This document shows, piece after piece, positions 24,120 through 33,358 of a stretch of 64,000 bases of DNA. Both the position numbers and the translations under genes were made by a program. The DNA lies in assembly GCF_040151475.1 (NCBI RefSeq), contig NZ_JBDKWG010000113.1:8624-72623 (forward strand), in the 5' to 3' direction. The stretch's first letter is position 1. Each line of letters opens with the position of its first letter. Under the pieces are notes generated by a model. It had not been told where the DNA came from and ran no database searches. It saw only the letters and a list, made by a program, of their open reading frames with translations. This DNA comes from CAXBNB01 sp040151475. Lineage in GTDB: Bacteria; Bacteroidota; Bacteroidia; Cytophagales; Cyclobacteriaceae.

Positions 24120-25016
24120 TTATGTCTGTGACTGGTACTTTTCGAGTTTTACCTTTCTGAAGTCCGTTGGAGAGTATCCTGTTTTCTTTTTAAATATCCT
24201 ACTGAAGTAAGAAGGATCTTCGTACATAAGGTGGTAAGCAATTTCCTTACTACTCATATCTGAAAAAATCAGCAAACGTTTGGCCTCCAGCATTACCCTG
24301 TCGTGAATGAAATCACTGGCTGTTTTCGTACAAACCTTTTTTGATATTTTATTCAAATGAGATGGGCTGATATGTAGTAAATCCGCATAATAATTCACCT
24401 GCTGGTTTTTGAGGTAATCCTTTTCTACCATCTCTCTAAACAACTTGAAAGTGGCGTCTCTATTGTTGTGAAAATCATAACCTCCCACATGATTGGTTTT
24501 ATAAAGGCTTTTGACATTTAAAATGAAAATGTACAAATATGACTTAATAATTTCTTCACTTTCTTCTCTAAGGTTGAGGTATTCATGCATTATCTCATCC
24601 AGTATTTTTTTGACAAACTCAAAGTTTTCAGGCTTCAAATTGATGTATGGCTGAGGTAATTCACCTATGTTTATACCAGCCAGTTTTCTATTGAGCTCAA
24701 TAAATTCTTCTGTGAAAGCAAGAATATACCCCTGAGCCTTTTCATGGTTGGATATTAAATGTACTTGACCGGGAGTCACAAAATGAATGCTATAGTCATT
24801 AACAGGATATTTGTTAAAGTCAATTTCATGATTTCCTGTTCCACGATAAAAGATACAGATTTCAAAAAAATCATGTCTGTGAGGCACATTGGTCTTATTG
24901 GGAAATCCCGCCGGGTAGGAAGCTTCTACTTTCTCATCTGACTTAATGGTGTACAACTTAAAGTCAGTGAGCTGAACACGTCCTTCGGGAATGCTATATA
25001 AAGGTATATCCGACAT
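24120..25016 (-). CDS. AraC-family transcriptional regulator
   Basis: 298 residues. The N-terminal half is a cupin sugar-sensing domain ('PHRHDFFEICIFYRGTGNHEI', about 46-66; 'YSIHFVTPGQVHLIS', about 75-89). The C-terminal about 100 residues carry two HTH motifs: 'YYADLLHISPSHLNKISKK' and 'EIAYHLMYEDPSYFSRIFKKKTGYSPTDFRK' region. Such regulators bind a sugar or uronate and activate adjacent catabolic genes. It lies directly upstream of, and in line with, the GH88 operon, so local control is the simple reading; a shared transcript is also possible since the gap is only 75 bp. Confidence 0.9.
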   Translation of the reverse strand: MSDIPLYSIPEGRVQLTDFKLYTIKSDEKVEASYPAGFPNKTNVPHRHDFFEICIFYRGTGNHEIDFNKYPVNDYSIHFVTPGQVHLISNHEKAQGYILAFTEEFIELNRKLAGINIGELPQPYINLKPENFEFVKKILDEIMHEYLNLREESEEIIKSYLYIFILNVKSLYKTNHVGGYDFHNNRDATFKLFREMVEKDYLKNQQVNYYADLLHISPSHLNKISKKVCTKTASDFIHDRVMLEAKRLLIFSDMSSKEIAYHLMYEDPSYFSRIFKKKTGYSPTDFRKVKLEKYQSQT

Positions 25017-25116
25017 TTTGCCAATTTATAGAATTTGAACGAAATTTTATGCAAGGAATTGAACAACTCTCTTCTTTCCAAAAGTTGTGTTTTTCAGAAA
25101 TTATAATCAAACAGTA

Positions 25117-25809
25117 CTACTTTTCATTATAATGTTTCAACAAGCCATTGACAATATTCCACTGAGCAAGCAAATAAGTCAGCATTATAAACAAACCTGA
25201 GTTTTCCATTGGCATTAGAAATTTGTTCATCGCCAAGAGCGAATCAGACAACAAGAAAAGTATTGCACCAAAAAACAGTTGATTGAAACTGGATTGGTTG
25301 GTTTGCTCCATTCTAAGAATAGAAGAAATCACCATAGCCAATAAAAGCAAGGCATATACAATAAGTGGGTACGCCAAATCGCCAGCTTCAGGAACCAAAT
25401 TCCACAAAAGCACTACACCTATCAAAATAAATGGTATCGAATAACCAAACTGTCTCCCTATGGATAAAACCGTTTCATTATTGTATCGGGCACGGGAAAA
25501 AGAAAATATATACAGTATTTGAGCTACACCAAAAGCCGAAAGGCCTATGAGAAAGTACATAGAATCATTGTTTTGATACATCAATGACACATCACCAATC
25601 CAGGAAAAAATCAAAGCTAAAACAGCAATTAGAAATGATAAATTTGGTGGAGATAACAGGCTTCTTCGAAAATAAACAATCAATGCCGGCATCAGCAATG
25701 GCTTAGTGTAATGGTTCATTTCAGGCAAAACCAAAATGTGAGATGCCAGTTCCAGTACACAGATCACAATGAAAATATATTTCACAATATCTGAATCACT
25801 CTTTTTCAT
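25117..25809 (-). CDS. Lysoplasmalogenase-like membrane protein (YhhN family)
   Basis: 230 residues, seven to eight membrane helices, no signal peptide. The YhhN/TMEM86 motifs are seen: 'HYTKPLLMPALIVYF' (about 33-47), 'FSWIGDVSLMY' (about 68-78) with the conserved Asp, 'FGVAQILYIFSF' (about 92-103) and 'GAILFLLSDSLLAMNKF' (about 181-197) with the second conserved Asp. The family hydrolyses the vinyl-ether bond of lysoplasmalogens. It lies 35 bp downstream of the MFS gene and may share its transcript. Confidence 0.85.
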   Translation of the reverse strand: MKKSDSDIVKYIFIVICVLELASHILVLPEMNHYTKPLLMPALIVYFRRSLLSPPNLSFLIAVLALIFSWIGDVSLMYQNNDSMYFLIGLSAFGVAQILYIFSFSRARYNNETVLSIGRQFGYSIPFILIGVVLLWNLVPEAGDLAYPLIVYALLLLAMVISSILRMEQTNQSSFNQLFFGAILFLLSDSLLAMNKFLMPMENSGLFIMLTYLLAQWNIVNGLLKHYNEK

Positions 25810-25844
25810 CTGAATGTATTTAATGTAAATCCGTACAGTATAAG

Positions 25845-27032
25845 TTATTCATCGACAACTGTTTCCAGTGTCAGCTTTTTTACGCCAGGTGTGAATAAAT
25901 AGAAAAATCCGATAAGAACCAAAACTGCAGGTATGTAAAAAACCATGGCAATATTATTTATGTCATTACTAAAAACCCACCCGGAAATAAATGCCCCTAA
26001 CCCTATACCTACTTCCAGTGCTATATACATGGTAGCTATCCCCCTTCCTCTATGCTTTTCGTCGCTCATATCAATAGTCCAGGCAAAAATAGTGGGAGAA
26101 CATATTCCCATTCCAAAACCAAAAAAAACAGCACTCAAAACAAACAACAGGTTACCCTCAGTATTTGCCAATAATATCATAGACAGAGCCAATATCAACC
26201 CTCCAACTTTCAATACCGGTATTCTGCCAAACTTGTCTGAAGCTTTACCTGCAATAATCCTTACCAACAATGAGGCTATTGTAAAATAAGTAAAAAACAA
26301 GCCCCTGTTAGATATTTGTAAATGATCACTCAAATCAGGAATAACGGTAAGTATAGTGCCAAATGAAAAAACAGATAGCATCATCACCAATGAAGGGGTA
26401 ATTACCTTGGGCTCAAACAATTCTGACTTGTTGATAAAAAAGTGAGAGAGCCTTAGTTTTTCAGGAGATTTGAGTGTCTCCTTCATCCCTGCCAAAACCA
26501 AGACCGATGACAATGCAAACCCACTTGAAAAATAGAACATCGTGTTCAATGAAAAATGACTCGCCAGGTACGCTCCTATAGCCGGACCTGCTGCCATACC
26601 CAGACTACTAAAAAAACCTACAAACCCCATAGCTTCCCCTCTCCTATTGAACGGCACTATGTCTGCCACATAAGCCGATGTACCTGTAGGTTTAAATCCG
26701 GTAGAAAAACCATGAAAAAAGCGCAAAGCAAAAAATCCAATCACACCACTGACCACAGGATATAACAGCGCAGCAATACTACTCACCAATGCTCCAACTA
26801 CCATTACAGGCACCCTTCCCACCTTATCGGCAAGCTTGCCACTAAAAGGACGAGAAAGCCCGGCTGTAACGGTAAAAAGGGCTATAATAAGTCCTTTGTA
26901 TTCTCCACCTCCCATAGCGGTGAGATAGGACGGCAACTCCGGAATAATCATATTGAAGCTCCCAAAAAAGAGGAAACCGCTAAAACAGAGTAAAATAAAT
27001 TGGAGGGTGAAAATCGATTCTTTTTTATCCAT
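25845..27032 (-). CDS. MFS transporter
   Basis: 395 residues, twelve helices. Motif A 'GKLADKVGRVPVMV' (about 64-77) and its repeat in the second half 'GKASDKFGRIPVLKVGG' (about 262-278) are clear. The pattern is that of drug/metabolite exporters, not sugar porters. I moved the start to the ATG at 27032 ('MDKKESIFTLQF') because it places a short charged tail directly before TM1; ten further codons upstream are open. Substrate unknown. Confidence 0.85.
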   Translation of the reverse strand: MDKKESIFTLQFILLCFSGFLFFGSFNMIIPELPSYLTAMGGGEYKGLIIALFTVTAGLSRPFSGKLADKVGRVPVMVVGALVSSIAALLYPVVSGVIGFFALRFFHGFSTGFKPTGTSAYVADIVPFNRRGEAMGFVGFFSSLGMAAGPAIGAYLASHFSLNTMFYFSSGFALSSVLVLAGMKETLKSPEKLRLSHFFINKSELFEPKVITPSLVMMLSVFSFGTILTVIPDLSDHLQISNRGLFFTYFTIASLLVRIIAGKASDKFGRIPVLKVGGLILALSMILLANTEGNLLFVLSAVFFGFGMGICSPTIFAWTIDMSDEKHRGRGIATMYIALEVGIGLGAFISGWVFSNDINNIAMVFYIPAVLVLIGFFYLFTPGVKKLTLETVVDE

Positions 27033-27159
27033 AGTAATGCCGGCAAAGATAGACATTACCATCAGTTGCCCTTCCCATTACATACCTATTTACTATGAAT
27101 TAATAGTTTTCATTGATGTGCCATTTGCGGAAACGAAGTATCCTAAATAAATCAGAGAA

Positions 27160-27627
27160 TTAACGTTTCCAATCTTCGCTCTTCAGGTTTTTAATTGCCC
27201 GCATAATGTCCTTTTGGCTGATCTGGCCAATCAACTTACCATTTTCAATTACGGGAAACCTCCTTCTTCTCTTATTCAAAAACATATCCGCTGCATCAAA
27301 CACATTGGCATCAGGGCTTATGGTGATTACATTGGATGCCATGTGCTCCGATACTTTTCCTGACATAATTGGAATGTTGTTGTATTTACCTTTCACCACT
27401 TCTTTCAAACAGTCGCCTTCCGAAATCATCCCCAGCAACTCATTGCGCTCGTTTACCACAGGCCCTCCTGATATTTTCTTCTGCATCAAAAGATCCATTA
27501 CTTCCATGATAGTCTGATCAGGGGAAAACGTAACCAGTCTTCTGGCCATATAATCAGCAACCAAAATAGAAGGCACTTCAGCTTCTTTGGTTTGCTCCAC
27601 TTGAATACCTCTATAGTTCTTTACCAT
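27160..27627 (-). CDS. CBS-domain protein
   Basis: 155 residues comprising one pair of CBS domains (about 19-75 and 85-143) that form a Bateman module binding adenosyl ligands. The repeats are recognisable by 'SGGPVVNERNELLGMISEGDCL' (about 52-73) and 'RRRFPVIENGKLIGQISQKDIMRAI' (about 119-143). The ATG at 27627 ('MVKNYRGIQ') is preferred; the longer frame starts with an 18-residue extension not seen in the family plan. Stand-alone CBS pairs usually sense energy charge, partner unknown. Confidence 0.85.
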   Translation of the reverse strand: MVKNYRGIQVEQTKEAEVPSILVADYMARRLVTFSPDQTIMEVMDLLMQKKISGGPVVNERNELLGMISEGDCLKEVVKGKYNNIPIMSGKVSEHMASNVITISPDANVFDAADMFLNKRRRRFPVIENGKLIGQISQKDIMRAIKNLKSEDWKR

Positions 27628-27829
27628 GATTAAAATCTTTTGTGGGGTATTGAATTTAGTGAAAAGAAAGGGTTTTACCAAACATTATTAAGCAAAAAGC
27701 AGCGTCAATGATCAGAATTTTGATTGAATCAGGCCTTTGTAAATATCCTTTTCTATCCGGTTAAAGCCTTTGATGGCGTATAACGGAATCTAAACAACAA
27801 AAATACCTGATATGAAATATTTTAAATTA

Positions 27830-30760
27830 CTAAAAACCACTATAAGCAGTTCTGCTCCGTTTGTCGAGCTTTAAATCGCTAAGCAACGTGGATAACACCC
27901 TGATTTCAACGAAATAGGACTGATTAGGGCCAAATGGCACCCAGTTGAAATTCAATGTCCAGCAGTGCAGGTCTCTGGACAAGTTCAGCCTGGTTACTGT
28001 GAACTCTTTATTCTTAATGTCATAACCGGAATTGAAACCAATTTTAGTTTTTTCTGTCAAGCTAATATTTCCACTAAAGCTCAATGACTGAGTTATTTTA
28101 GAATCTTCAAATCCGGTTTTGGAATAATTATAGGAATAATTGGCTCGTAAATTCCAGGGGATACTAAAGTCAACATATTGATTGGCATCATTGTATGCGG
28201 TATATTGATTTACACCTTGTCCTATGAATTCACCGTTCCTGACACCTTCTTCCAGATTGTATGGGTCGCTATAAGGATTATTTGGATCGGTCAGGTCATT
28301 GGGATCATAACCTTCCCCCCGCCCATTCTGTTCCTGACCATTATTTTGCGTATTCTTTTTCTTTGATTTTGGTGCAAGGTTTAAGCCCAGGGAAATTGTC
28401 CCTCTACTCAACTGTCCCAAACCATTTCCATTGTTCCAGGCAAATCTGTCAATTCTATGGTCATAGATTCTTTTTCCTCCTCCTGAGGTATATTTAATAC
28501 TATCAAGAATATACACGTACGGATCTATCGATCCAGCAAAACTTACACTCACAGCCCTGTTCAAAAAACTTGTTCTCGCACTCATACTAACATTGCTCAG
28601 TTTAAAAGAGTCCGCTGCAAAATTATATCCGGAAGAAAAAGACAGGTTATCAAAGAGTTTTACCTTCTTAAACTCATCAATACTATCGTTCTTGGTCTTT
28701 ACCTTCATTTCAATATTGTTGTTTAAAGAAAATGACATACTCGCACTCTCTCCACGGGCTGGACTGCCGTAAGCAAATCCTTCAAATTTTGACAGTGTTC
28801 GGGTGTCTCCTTTTTCATTGATCTGTACTTCATCATAATAGCCATACTTTTCTGCTCCAAAATCAGGACTGTAACTAAACCCGATACTTGGTGTCATCAC
28901 ATGCCTGATGGCCTGAATTTTCTTTCCCCCAATAGGATAAAAACCATAGAGTCTGGTATTCACCGACGCACCAGAACTGTAATATCCGGCACGAGAGAAC
29001 CCACGTAATGTATCAATTCTTACCCCTTCTTGCTCCGGCACATAGGTATATCTAAGCTCCTTTGGGTACCACAGCTCAGTATAGTTAAAACTGGGGCTTA
29101 CTGTAAAATACTTAAGTACATTAAATGAGGTAGAAATCGGAATACTATGACGCATTCCATTTTTTGCACGATCAAATATAATGTCGAAGTTCTCAGGGTT
29201 AAAAGATACCAGACTATCATCAAGTGCCCCTCTGTTTACAACTGTATATCCGGAAGGACTGGATTTTGCTGCATTTGAAAGGTCATTCTTTGCAGTCATA
29301 CTGTAGGACAAACCAAGTTTACCAAGCACCGTTTTGCTCAACTTTTGTGAGTTTTTAAATAAATAAATCCGGTTGGCATTCATACTCATTTCAGGCATGG
29401 TAAGGTTGACCAGCCCTGTTTGAACATTCTGATTGTGCCTCATATTCATGGTCATATTGACCGTTCTAAAAGATTTGGAATAAGACACGTTGGAATTGAA
29501 CTGCGCATTAATACTTCTGGAATAACTTTCGCTTATAAGATTTACGTTTTGGGAAAAACTTGATGTACCTGCAGAAACTGAAGCCGAAAACCTTCCCGTT
29601 CCTTTAGACTGTGGACTGTGACTCCACTGTACCCAGAAATCCTGAGAATATGGTTTATCTTCTGCCAGTGTACCCGTCACAGACTTGTTATATCTCACAT
29701 TAAAACTTCCTGAATATGCATATCTCTTCCTGTATGTTGATCTGGTCTGCAATCCATAGCTCCCTCTCGTATAAATCTCCCCGGTGAGAGTCAGATTTAT
29801 ATAGTCATTGATATCAAAGTAATACCCCCCCTCCCGAAGGAAAAAACCTCTGGTTGCATCTTCACCATACTGCGGAACTATTATTCCTGATGCTTTTTTT
29901 CTAGGTTGAGGAAACATACCAAAAGGGAAAGCCAGTATGGTAGGTATTTTTCCAAAATACAACCTAAATGGCCCACTTACTACCTTGTTTTTAGGAATAA
30001 CTTTTAATTTCTTAGAATGGATCGAAAAATGAGGCTCAGCCAGGTTACAGGTGGTATATTGAGCTTCCCTGATATACATTTCGTCCTTCTCATTTTTCTT
30101 CACTTTTTCACCATGCATAAATGCCCCGTCCTGTTCGGTGATAATTCCTTTGATTACAGCTTTCTTTGTTTTAAAATTATAAGTAATATCATCGGTAGTA
30201 TATTCCTCTGATCCTTGCCTGAATACCGGTTTTCCTATTTTTTGATCTGTACTGTCCAGTACATAATTTGCTTTGAGCGTGTTTTTTACCCAATTGACTT
30301 CAATTTTTTCAGCTTCCAGTTCTATGATTCCATATTTAATTTTAGCACCTCCATACAAAAACATATCCTGAGTTTCCAGATTGAAAAACATAGAATCGTT
30401 AGCAGAATAAACAACGGTAGTTTCAATATCACTTTTCCCCGGTGGTGGACGAAATGCAATTGAATCATTTTTCACCGAATCCTGCCCCAACAAGTCATTA
30501 ACCATAGGCAGGCTTTTCAGTCCGCTTCCAAGGGAATCTGCAAATTGTAAAACGTTTTCAGGATTGACTCCCAGAGAATCGGCAAGTTGAAATATTGTTT
30601 CAGGCTTTACGCCTAGCGAATCTGCCATTTCGAGCAAATACGTTGGATCTAATTTATTTTGAATAGGATTTTTGGTAGGGTTATTGTTATCCTGACCGAA
30701 AGCTGAATATAATTGGAAAAGTAATATATTGCATATAACTAAGGACTTTAAAATGCGCAC
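27830..30760 (-). CDS. lptD: LPS-assembly protein LptD (OstA-type)
   Basis: 976 residues using GTG at 30760, which gives a normal signal peptide ('ILKSLVICNILLFQLYSAFGQ', cut near 23); the longer frame runs into the divergent amidase promoter. After three tandem 14-residue repeats (about 44-82, core 'ADSLGV') come an OstA/LptA-like domain (about 110-270: 'MFLYGGAKIKYG', 'DDITYNFKTKKAVIKG') and a long beta-barrel domain to the C-terminus. It places lipopolysaccharide in the outer leaflet of the outer membrane. The Asn/Gly/Asp-rich stretch near 810-850 is likely a surface loop. LptE is not visible. Confidence 0.88.
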   Translation of the reverse strand: MRILKSLVICNILLFQLYSAFGQDNNNPTKNPIQNKLDPTYLLEMADSLGVKPETIFQLADSLGVNPENVLQFADSLGSGLKSLPMVNDLLGQDSVKNDSIAFRPPPGKSDIETTVVYSANDSMFFNLETQDMFLYGGAKIKYGIIELEAEKIEVNWVKNTLKANYVLDSTDQKIGKPVFRQGSEEYTTDDITYNFKTKKAVIKGIITEQDGAFMHGEKVKKNEKDEMYIREAQYTTCNLAEPHFSIHSKKLKVIPKNKVVSGPFRLYFGKIPTILAFPFGMFPQPRKKASGIIVPQYGEDATRGFFLREGGYYFDINDYINLTLTGEIYTRGSYGLQTRSTYRKRYAYSGSFNVRYNKSVTGTLAEDKPYSQDFWVQWSHSPQSKGTGRFSASVSAGTSSFSQNVNLISESYSRSINAQFNSNVSYSKSFRTVNMTMNMRHNQNVQTGLVNLTMPEMSMNANRIYLFKNSQKLSKTVLGKLGLSYSMTAKNDLSNAAKSSPSGYTVVNRGALDDSLVSFNPENFDIIFDRAKNGMRHSIPISTSFNVLKYFTVSPSFNYTELWYPKELRYTYVPEQEGVRIDTLRGFSRAGYYSSGASVNTRLYGFYPIGGKKIQAIRHVMTPSIGFSYSPDFGAEKYGYYDEVQINEKGDTRTLSKFEGFAYGSPARGESASMSFSLNNNIEMKVKTKNDSIDEFKKVKLFDNLSFSSGYNFAADSFKLSNVSMSARTSFLNRAVSVSFAGSIDPYVYILDSIKYTSGGGKRIYDHRIDRFAWNNGNGLGQLSRGTISLGLNLAPKSKKKNTQNNGQEQNGRGEGYDPNDLTDPNNPYSDPYNLEEGVRNGEFIGQGVNQYTAYNDANQYVDFSIPWNLRANYSYNYSKTGFEDSKITQSLSFSGNISLTEKTKIGFNSGYDIKNKEFTVTRLNLSRDLHCWTLNFNWVPFGPNQSYFVEIRVLSTLLSDLKLDKRSRTAYSGF

Positions 30761-30798
30761 TTGACTTTCAGTTTCAAGGAAAAATTTACAATTTTGTG

Positions 30799-30806
30799 CA
30801 AAAATA
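30799..30806 (-). promoter_or_regulatory. Possible -7 element of lptD
   Basis: On the minus strand TATTTTTG, matching TANNTTTG, about 39 bp before the GTG start at 30760. A TTG lies 22 bases upstream, slightly too far for the usual 19-21 spacing. Confidence 0.4.
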
Positions 30807-30835
30807 TTGCCATTATCATTAACAACCACAAGTAC

Positions 30836-31615
30836 ATGAAGAATATTATATCATTGTTCGTTTTATCTGCGACATTGGTGTTAGTTTCATTTAACAATGT
30901 CGGGTTAAAGGATTATAAAATAAACAAGATAGTAATCGACGCAGGTCATGGAGGTAGAGACCCAGGTACACATGGCAAGATTTCCAAAGAAAAAGATATT
31001 GCCCTGAAAATAGCCTTAGAAACAGGTGAAACCATAAAAAAATACTTACCAGATGTCGAAGTAATTTATACAAGAGACAAAGACACTTTTCCTTCATTGG
31101 CAGAAAGGGCTGAACTGGCAAATAAAAATGGAGCAGATTTATTCATTTCCATTCACTGCAACTGGCTATCGAGACCTGAAATTCATGGCACAGAAACTTA
31201 TGTAATGGGAATACATAAAACGGAAGCCAATTTCGAAGTAGCCAAAAGGGAAAATTCTGTAATCCTCTATGAAGAAAATGCGAAAGAAACCTATGATGGT
31301 TTCGACCCCAATTCCCCTGAATCTTATATTCTATTTTCACTATACCAGAATGCTTATATGAGCAACAGCCTGATGCTGGCTCAAAATGTTGAAAATCAAT
31401 TCAAAAACCGTGTTGGACGCAGAAGCCGGGGCGTAAAAAGCGCAGGTTTCTGGGTGTTGTACAAAACCTCTATGCCAAGTATTTTGATTGAAACCGGATA
31501 CCTTAGCAATGAAAAAGAAGAGAGAGATTTAAACGACAAATTGCAACAAACTTACATTGCTCATGGTATATTCAGAGCATTCAGGGATTACAAACAAGAT
31601 TTAGAATCATTATAA
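30836..31615 (+). CDS. N-acetylmuramoyl-L-alanine amidase (Amidase_3)
   Basis: 259 residues using the ATG at 30836, which opens a signal peptide ('NIISLFVLSATLVLVSF'). The zinc amidase fold follows with its four marker sites: 'DAGHGGRDPG' (His ligand), 'SKEKDIAL' (Glu ligand), 'FISIHCNW' (His ligand) and 'ILIETGYLSN' (catalytic Glu). It cuts the amide bond between muramic acid and the peptide stem in the periplasm, as AmiC does during cell separation. It diverges from lptD with a 75-bp gap and is followed after 12 bp by the MCE-domain gene, so envelope genes are grouped here. Confidence 0.93.
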   Translation: MKNIISLFVLSATLVLVSFNNVGLKDYKINKIVIDAGHGGRDPGTHGKISKEKDIALKIALETGETIKKYLPDVEVIYTRDKDTFPSLAERAELANKNGADLFISIHCNWLSRPEIHGTETYVMGIHKTEANFEVAKRENSVILYEENAKETYDGFDPNSPESYILFSLYQNAYMSNSLMLAQNVENQFKNRVGRRSRGVKSAGFWVLYKTSMPSILIETGYLSNEKEERDLNDKLQQTYIAHGIFRAFRDYKQDLESL

Positions 31616-31627
31616 TACAATCAAACC

Positions 31628-32563
31628 GTGTCAAAAGAATTTAAAGTAGGTTTACTCGCCATCATTTCCGGTACCATCCTTTATCTTGGTTTTAACTATT
31701 TAAAAGGGAAAGACTTCTTCTCTAAAACAAATAAGTACTATACCATTTACGCCAACATTGACGGTCTTAATGTATCAAACCCTGTCATAGTAAACGGCTT
31801 TTCTGTAGGAAGAGTAAGTGCAATACGAATAATGCAAGAGTTTGACAATAAGGTATTGGTAGAGTTGGACGTGGATGAAAATGTGGTATTGGGTGATTCT
31901 ACAATTGCTACCCTAACCAACGAAGATTTTCTGGGAAGCAAAGCCATTCTGCTTGAGATAGGCCGTGTAACCACTCCTGCTCAAAATGGAGACACCTTGC
32001 AATCTGGATTTGATAAAGGGCTGGCAGAATTGTTTGAAAGAGCTCAACCCCTTACCGACAATATTGGAATCACCATAGGTAGAATCAATGAAATACTTAT
32101 AGGTCTGGAAGGTGCCGGAGAAGATGTAAAAACTGTACTTCAAACTTTTAATCAAACATTGCTTGAAGTGAATGTAGTACTTAAAAGCAATAATTCTAAA
32201 ATCAACAGGACTTTTGAGCAAATCAACAAACTGCTGGCAAATATTGATTCCAAAGTAGAAAAGATAGATCCATTGATGGACAATGTAAACCGGTCGCTAG
32301 ACAAGGTAAATGCTCTGGAACTGGAAGCTACTTTGAGTACTCTAAATGGAACTATGAACGAACTCAAACTGGTGATCTCTACGATCAACAATGGTGACGG
32401 TACAGTATCCAAATTGCTCAAAGAGGATTCATTGTACCAAAACATCAACAAGGCGATGATAGATTTGGATTTACTTCTTGTTCATTTCAATGAATACCCT
32501 AGACACTTTATGGCTCCTCTGGGAAAGAAAAAGAAGAAAATTGATAAAGAAATGAATAAATAG
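31628..32563 (+). CDS. MlaD/MCE-domain lipid transport protein
   Basis: 311 residues, GTG start. One N-terminal membrane helix ('VGLLAIISGTILYLGFNYLKG', about 6-26) anchors the protein in the inner membrane. The MCE domain follows (about 36-115: 'YYTIYANIDGLNVSNPVIVNGFSVGRVS' region). The remainder is a long helical needle with 'INRTFEQINKLLANIDSKVEKIDPLMDNVNRSLDKVN' type repeats. MCE proteins form hexameric channels for phospholipids between the membranes, normally with an MlaE/MlaF ABC transporter that is not in this window. Very probably co-transcribed with the amidase. Confidence 0.9.
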   Translation: MSKEFKVGLLAIISGTILYLGFNYLKGKDFFSKTNKYYTIYANIDGLNVSNPVIVNGFSVGRVSAIRIMQEFDNKVLVELDVDENVVLGDSTIATLTNEDFLGSKAILLEIGRVTTPAQNGDTLQSGFDKGLAELFERAQPLTDNIGITIGRINEILIGLEGAGEDVKTVLQTFNQTLLEVNVVLKSNNSKINRTFEQINKLLANIDSKVEKIDPLMDNVNRSLDKVNALELEATLSTLNGTMNELKLVISTINNGDGTVSKLLKEDSLYQNINKAMIDLDLLLVHFNEYPRHFMAPLGKKKKKIDKEMNK

Positions 32564-32642
32564 TATTCATCATTTCTGTAATATCGAAGTTTTCAATATT
32601 ACTCAAAGCATTTTCACTCTTCCATCCCACTTGCTTCCCGAA

Positions 32643-33341
32643 CTATTCAATGTCCTTTACACAACGAATACCTACGGGATAGTTAGCAATTTTTTCCGGT
32701 AGTACATAATAGCGCTGAGAAGTACGGATAAATGAATGATTGTTGAAATTGGATCCTCCACGCATCACTTTGTACTTTTCTCCATACTGCTCCATAGGCA
32801 CATCATTGCCAGGGTAAGGATGATACCAGTCTGCTGTCCATTCCCAAACACTACCAGCCATGTCATAACATCCATAAGGACTTTGCGGCTTTGCTATAGA
32901 TCCTCCTCTTGAGCTTTTTTTATCCCAAACAACGTAGGTATTATCATAAGTATTTCCCCATGGGAAAATCCTCCCATCAATTCCTCTGGCTGCTTTTTCC
33001 CATTCAATTTCGGTTGGTAATCTCTTTCCAGCCCATTTGGCATAAGCATTGGCCTGACTCCAGGTAACTACTGCTGCGTTATTTTCTCTTCCTTCAGCAA
33101 ACTTATATTCAGGATCAAATAATGCGTATTCAGCATTACTTACTTCATTCCGGTCAATAAAAAATGCTTTGGTACTGGCAATTTGTTGAGGTCTCTCGTC
33201 AGGGTCTCCATACTTACTCCCCATAATAAAAGTACCTTCCGGTACATACACCATGCCTTCAGGTGGCTCTGGCTGACCAGAAACAGTTGTTGTGCTCAAG
33301 ACCACACCTACTGTAAATAATATAATTAATGTTCTGTTCAT
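32643..33341 (-). CDS. Secreted SUMF1/FGE-like domain protein without catalytic cysteines
   Basis: 232 residues; signal peptide ('TLIILFTVGVVLSTTTVSGQ'), then one formylglycine-generating-enzyme-type domain: 'MVYVPEGTFIMGS' (about 30-42), 'FFIDRNEVSNAEYALF', 'WAGKRLPTEIEWEKAARG', 'MAGSVWEWTADWY', 'VMRGGSNFNN' and 'GIRCVKD'. The region that holds the two active-site Cys in true FGEs reads 'SFIRTSQRYYVLPEK', with no Cys, so sulfatase activation is unlikely. The start at 33341 has an AAGGA ribosome site. It follows the secreted all-alpha protein gene by 17 bp, so they form one unit; a joint structural or glycan-related role is inference. Confidence 0.85.
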   Translation of the reverse strand: MNRTLIILFTVGVVLSTTTVSGQPEPPEGMVYVPEGTFIMGSKYGDPDERPQQIASTKAFFIDRNEVSNAEYALFDPEYKFAEGRENNAAVVTWSQANAYAKWAGKRLPTEIEWEKAARGIDGRIFPWGNTYDNTYVVWDKKSSRGGSIAKPQSPYGCYDMAGSVWEWTADWYHPYPGNDVPMEQYGEKYKVMRGGSNFNNHSFIRTSQRYYVLPEKIANYPVGIRCVKDIE

Positions 33342-33358
33342 TTTATTTCCTTTTTGCC

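Noticed and set aside
32643..33341. True sulfatase-activating enzyme (FGE)
   Set aside because: The active-site Cys pair is absent and no sulfatase gene is present in the window.
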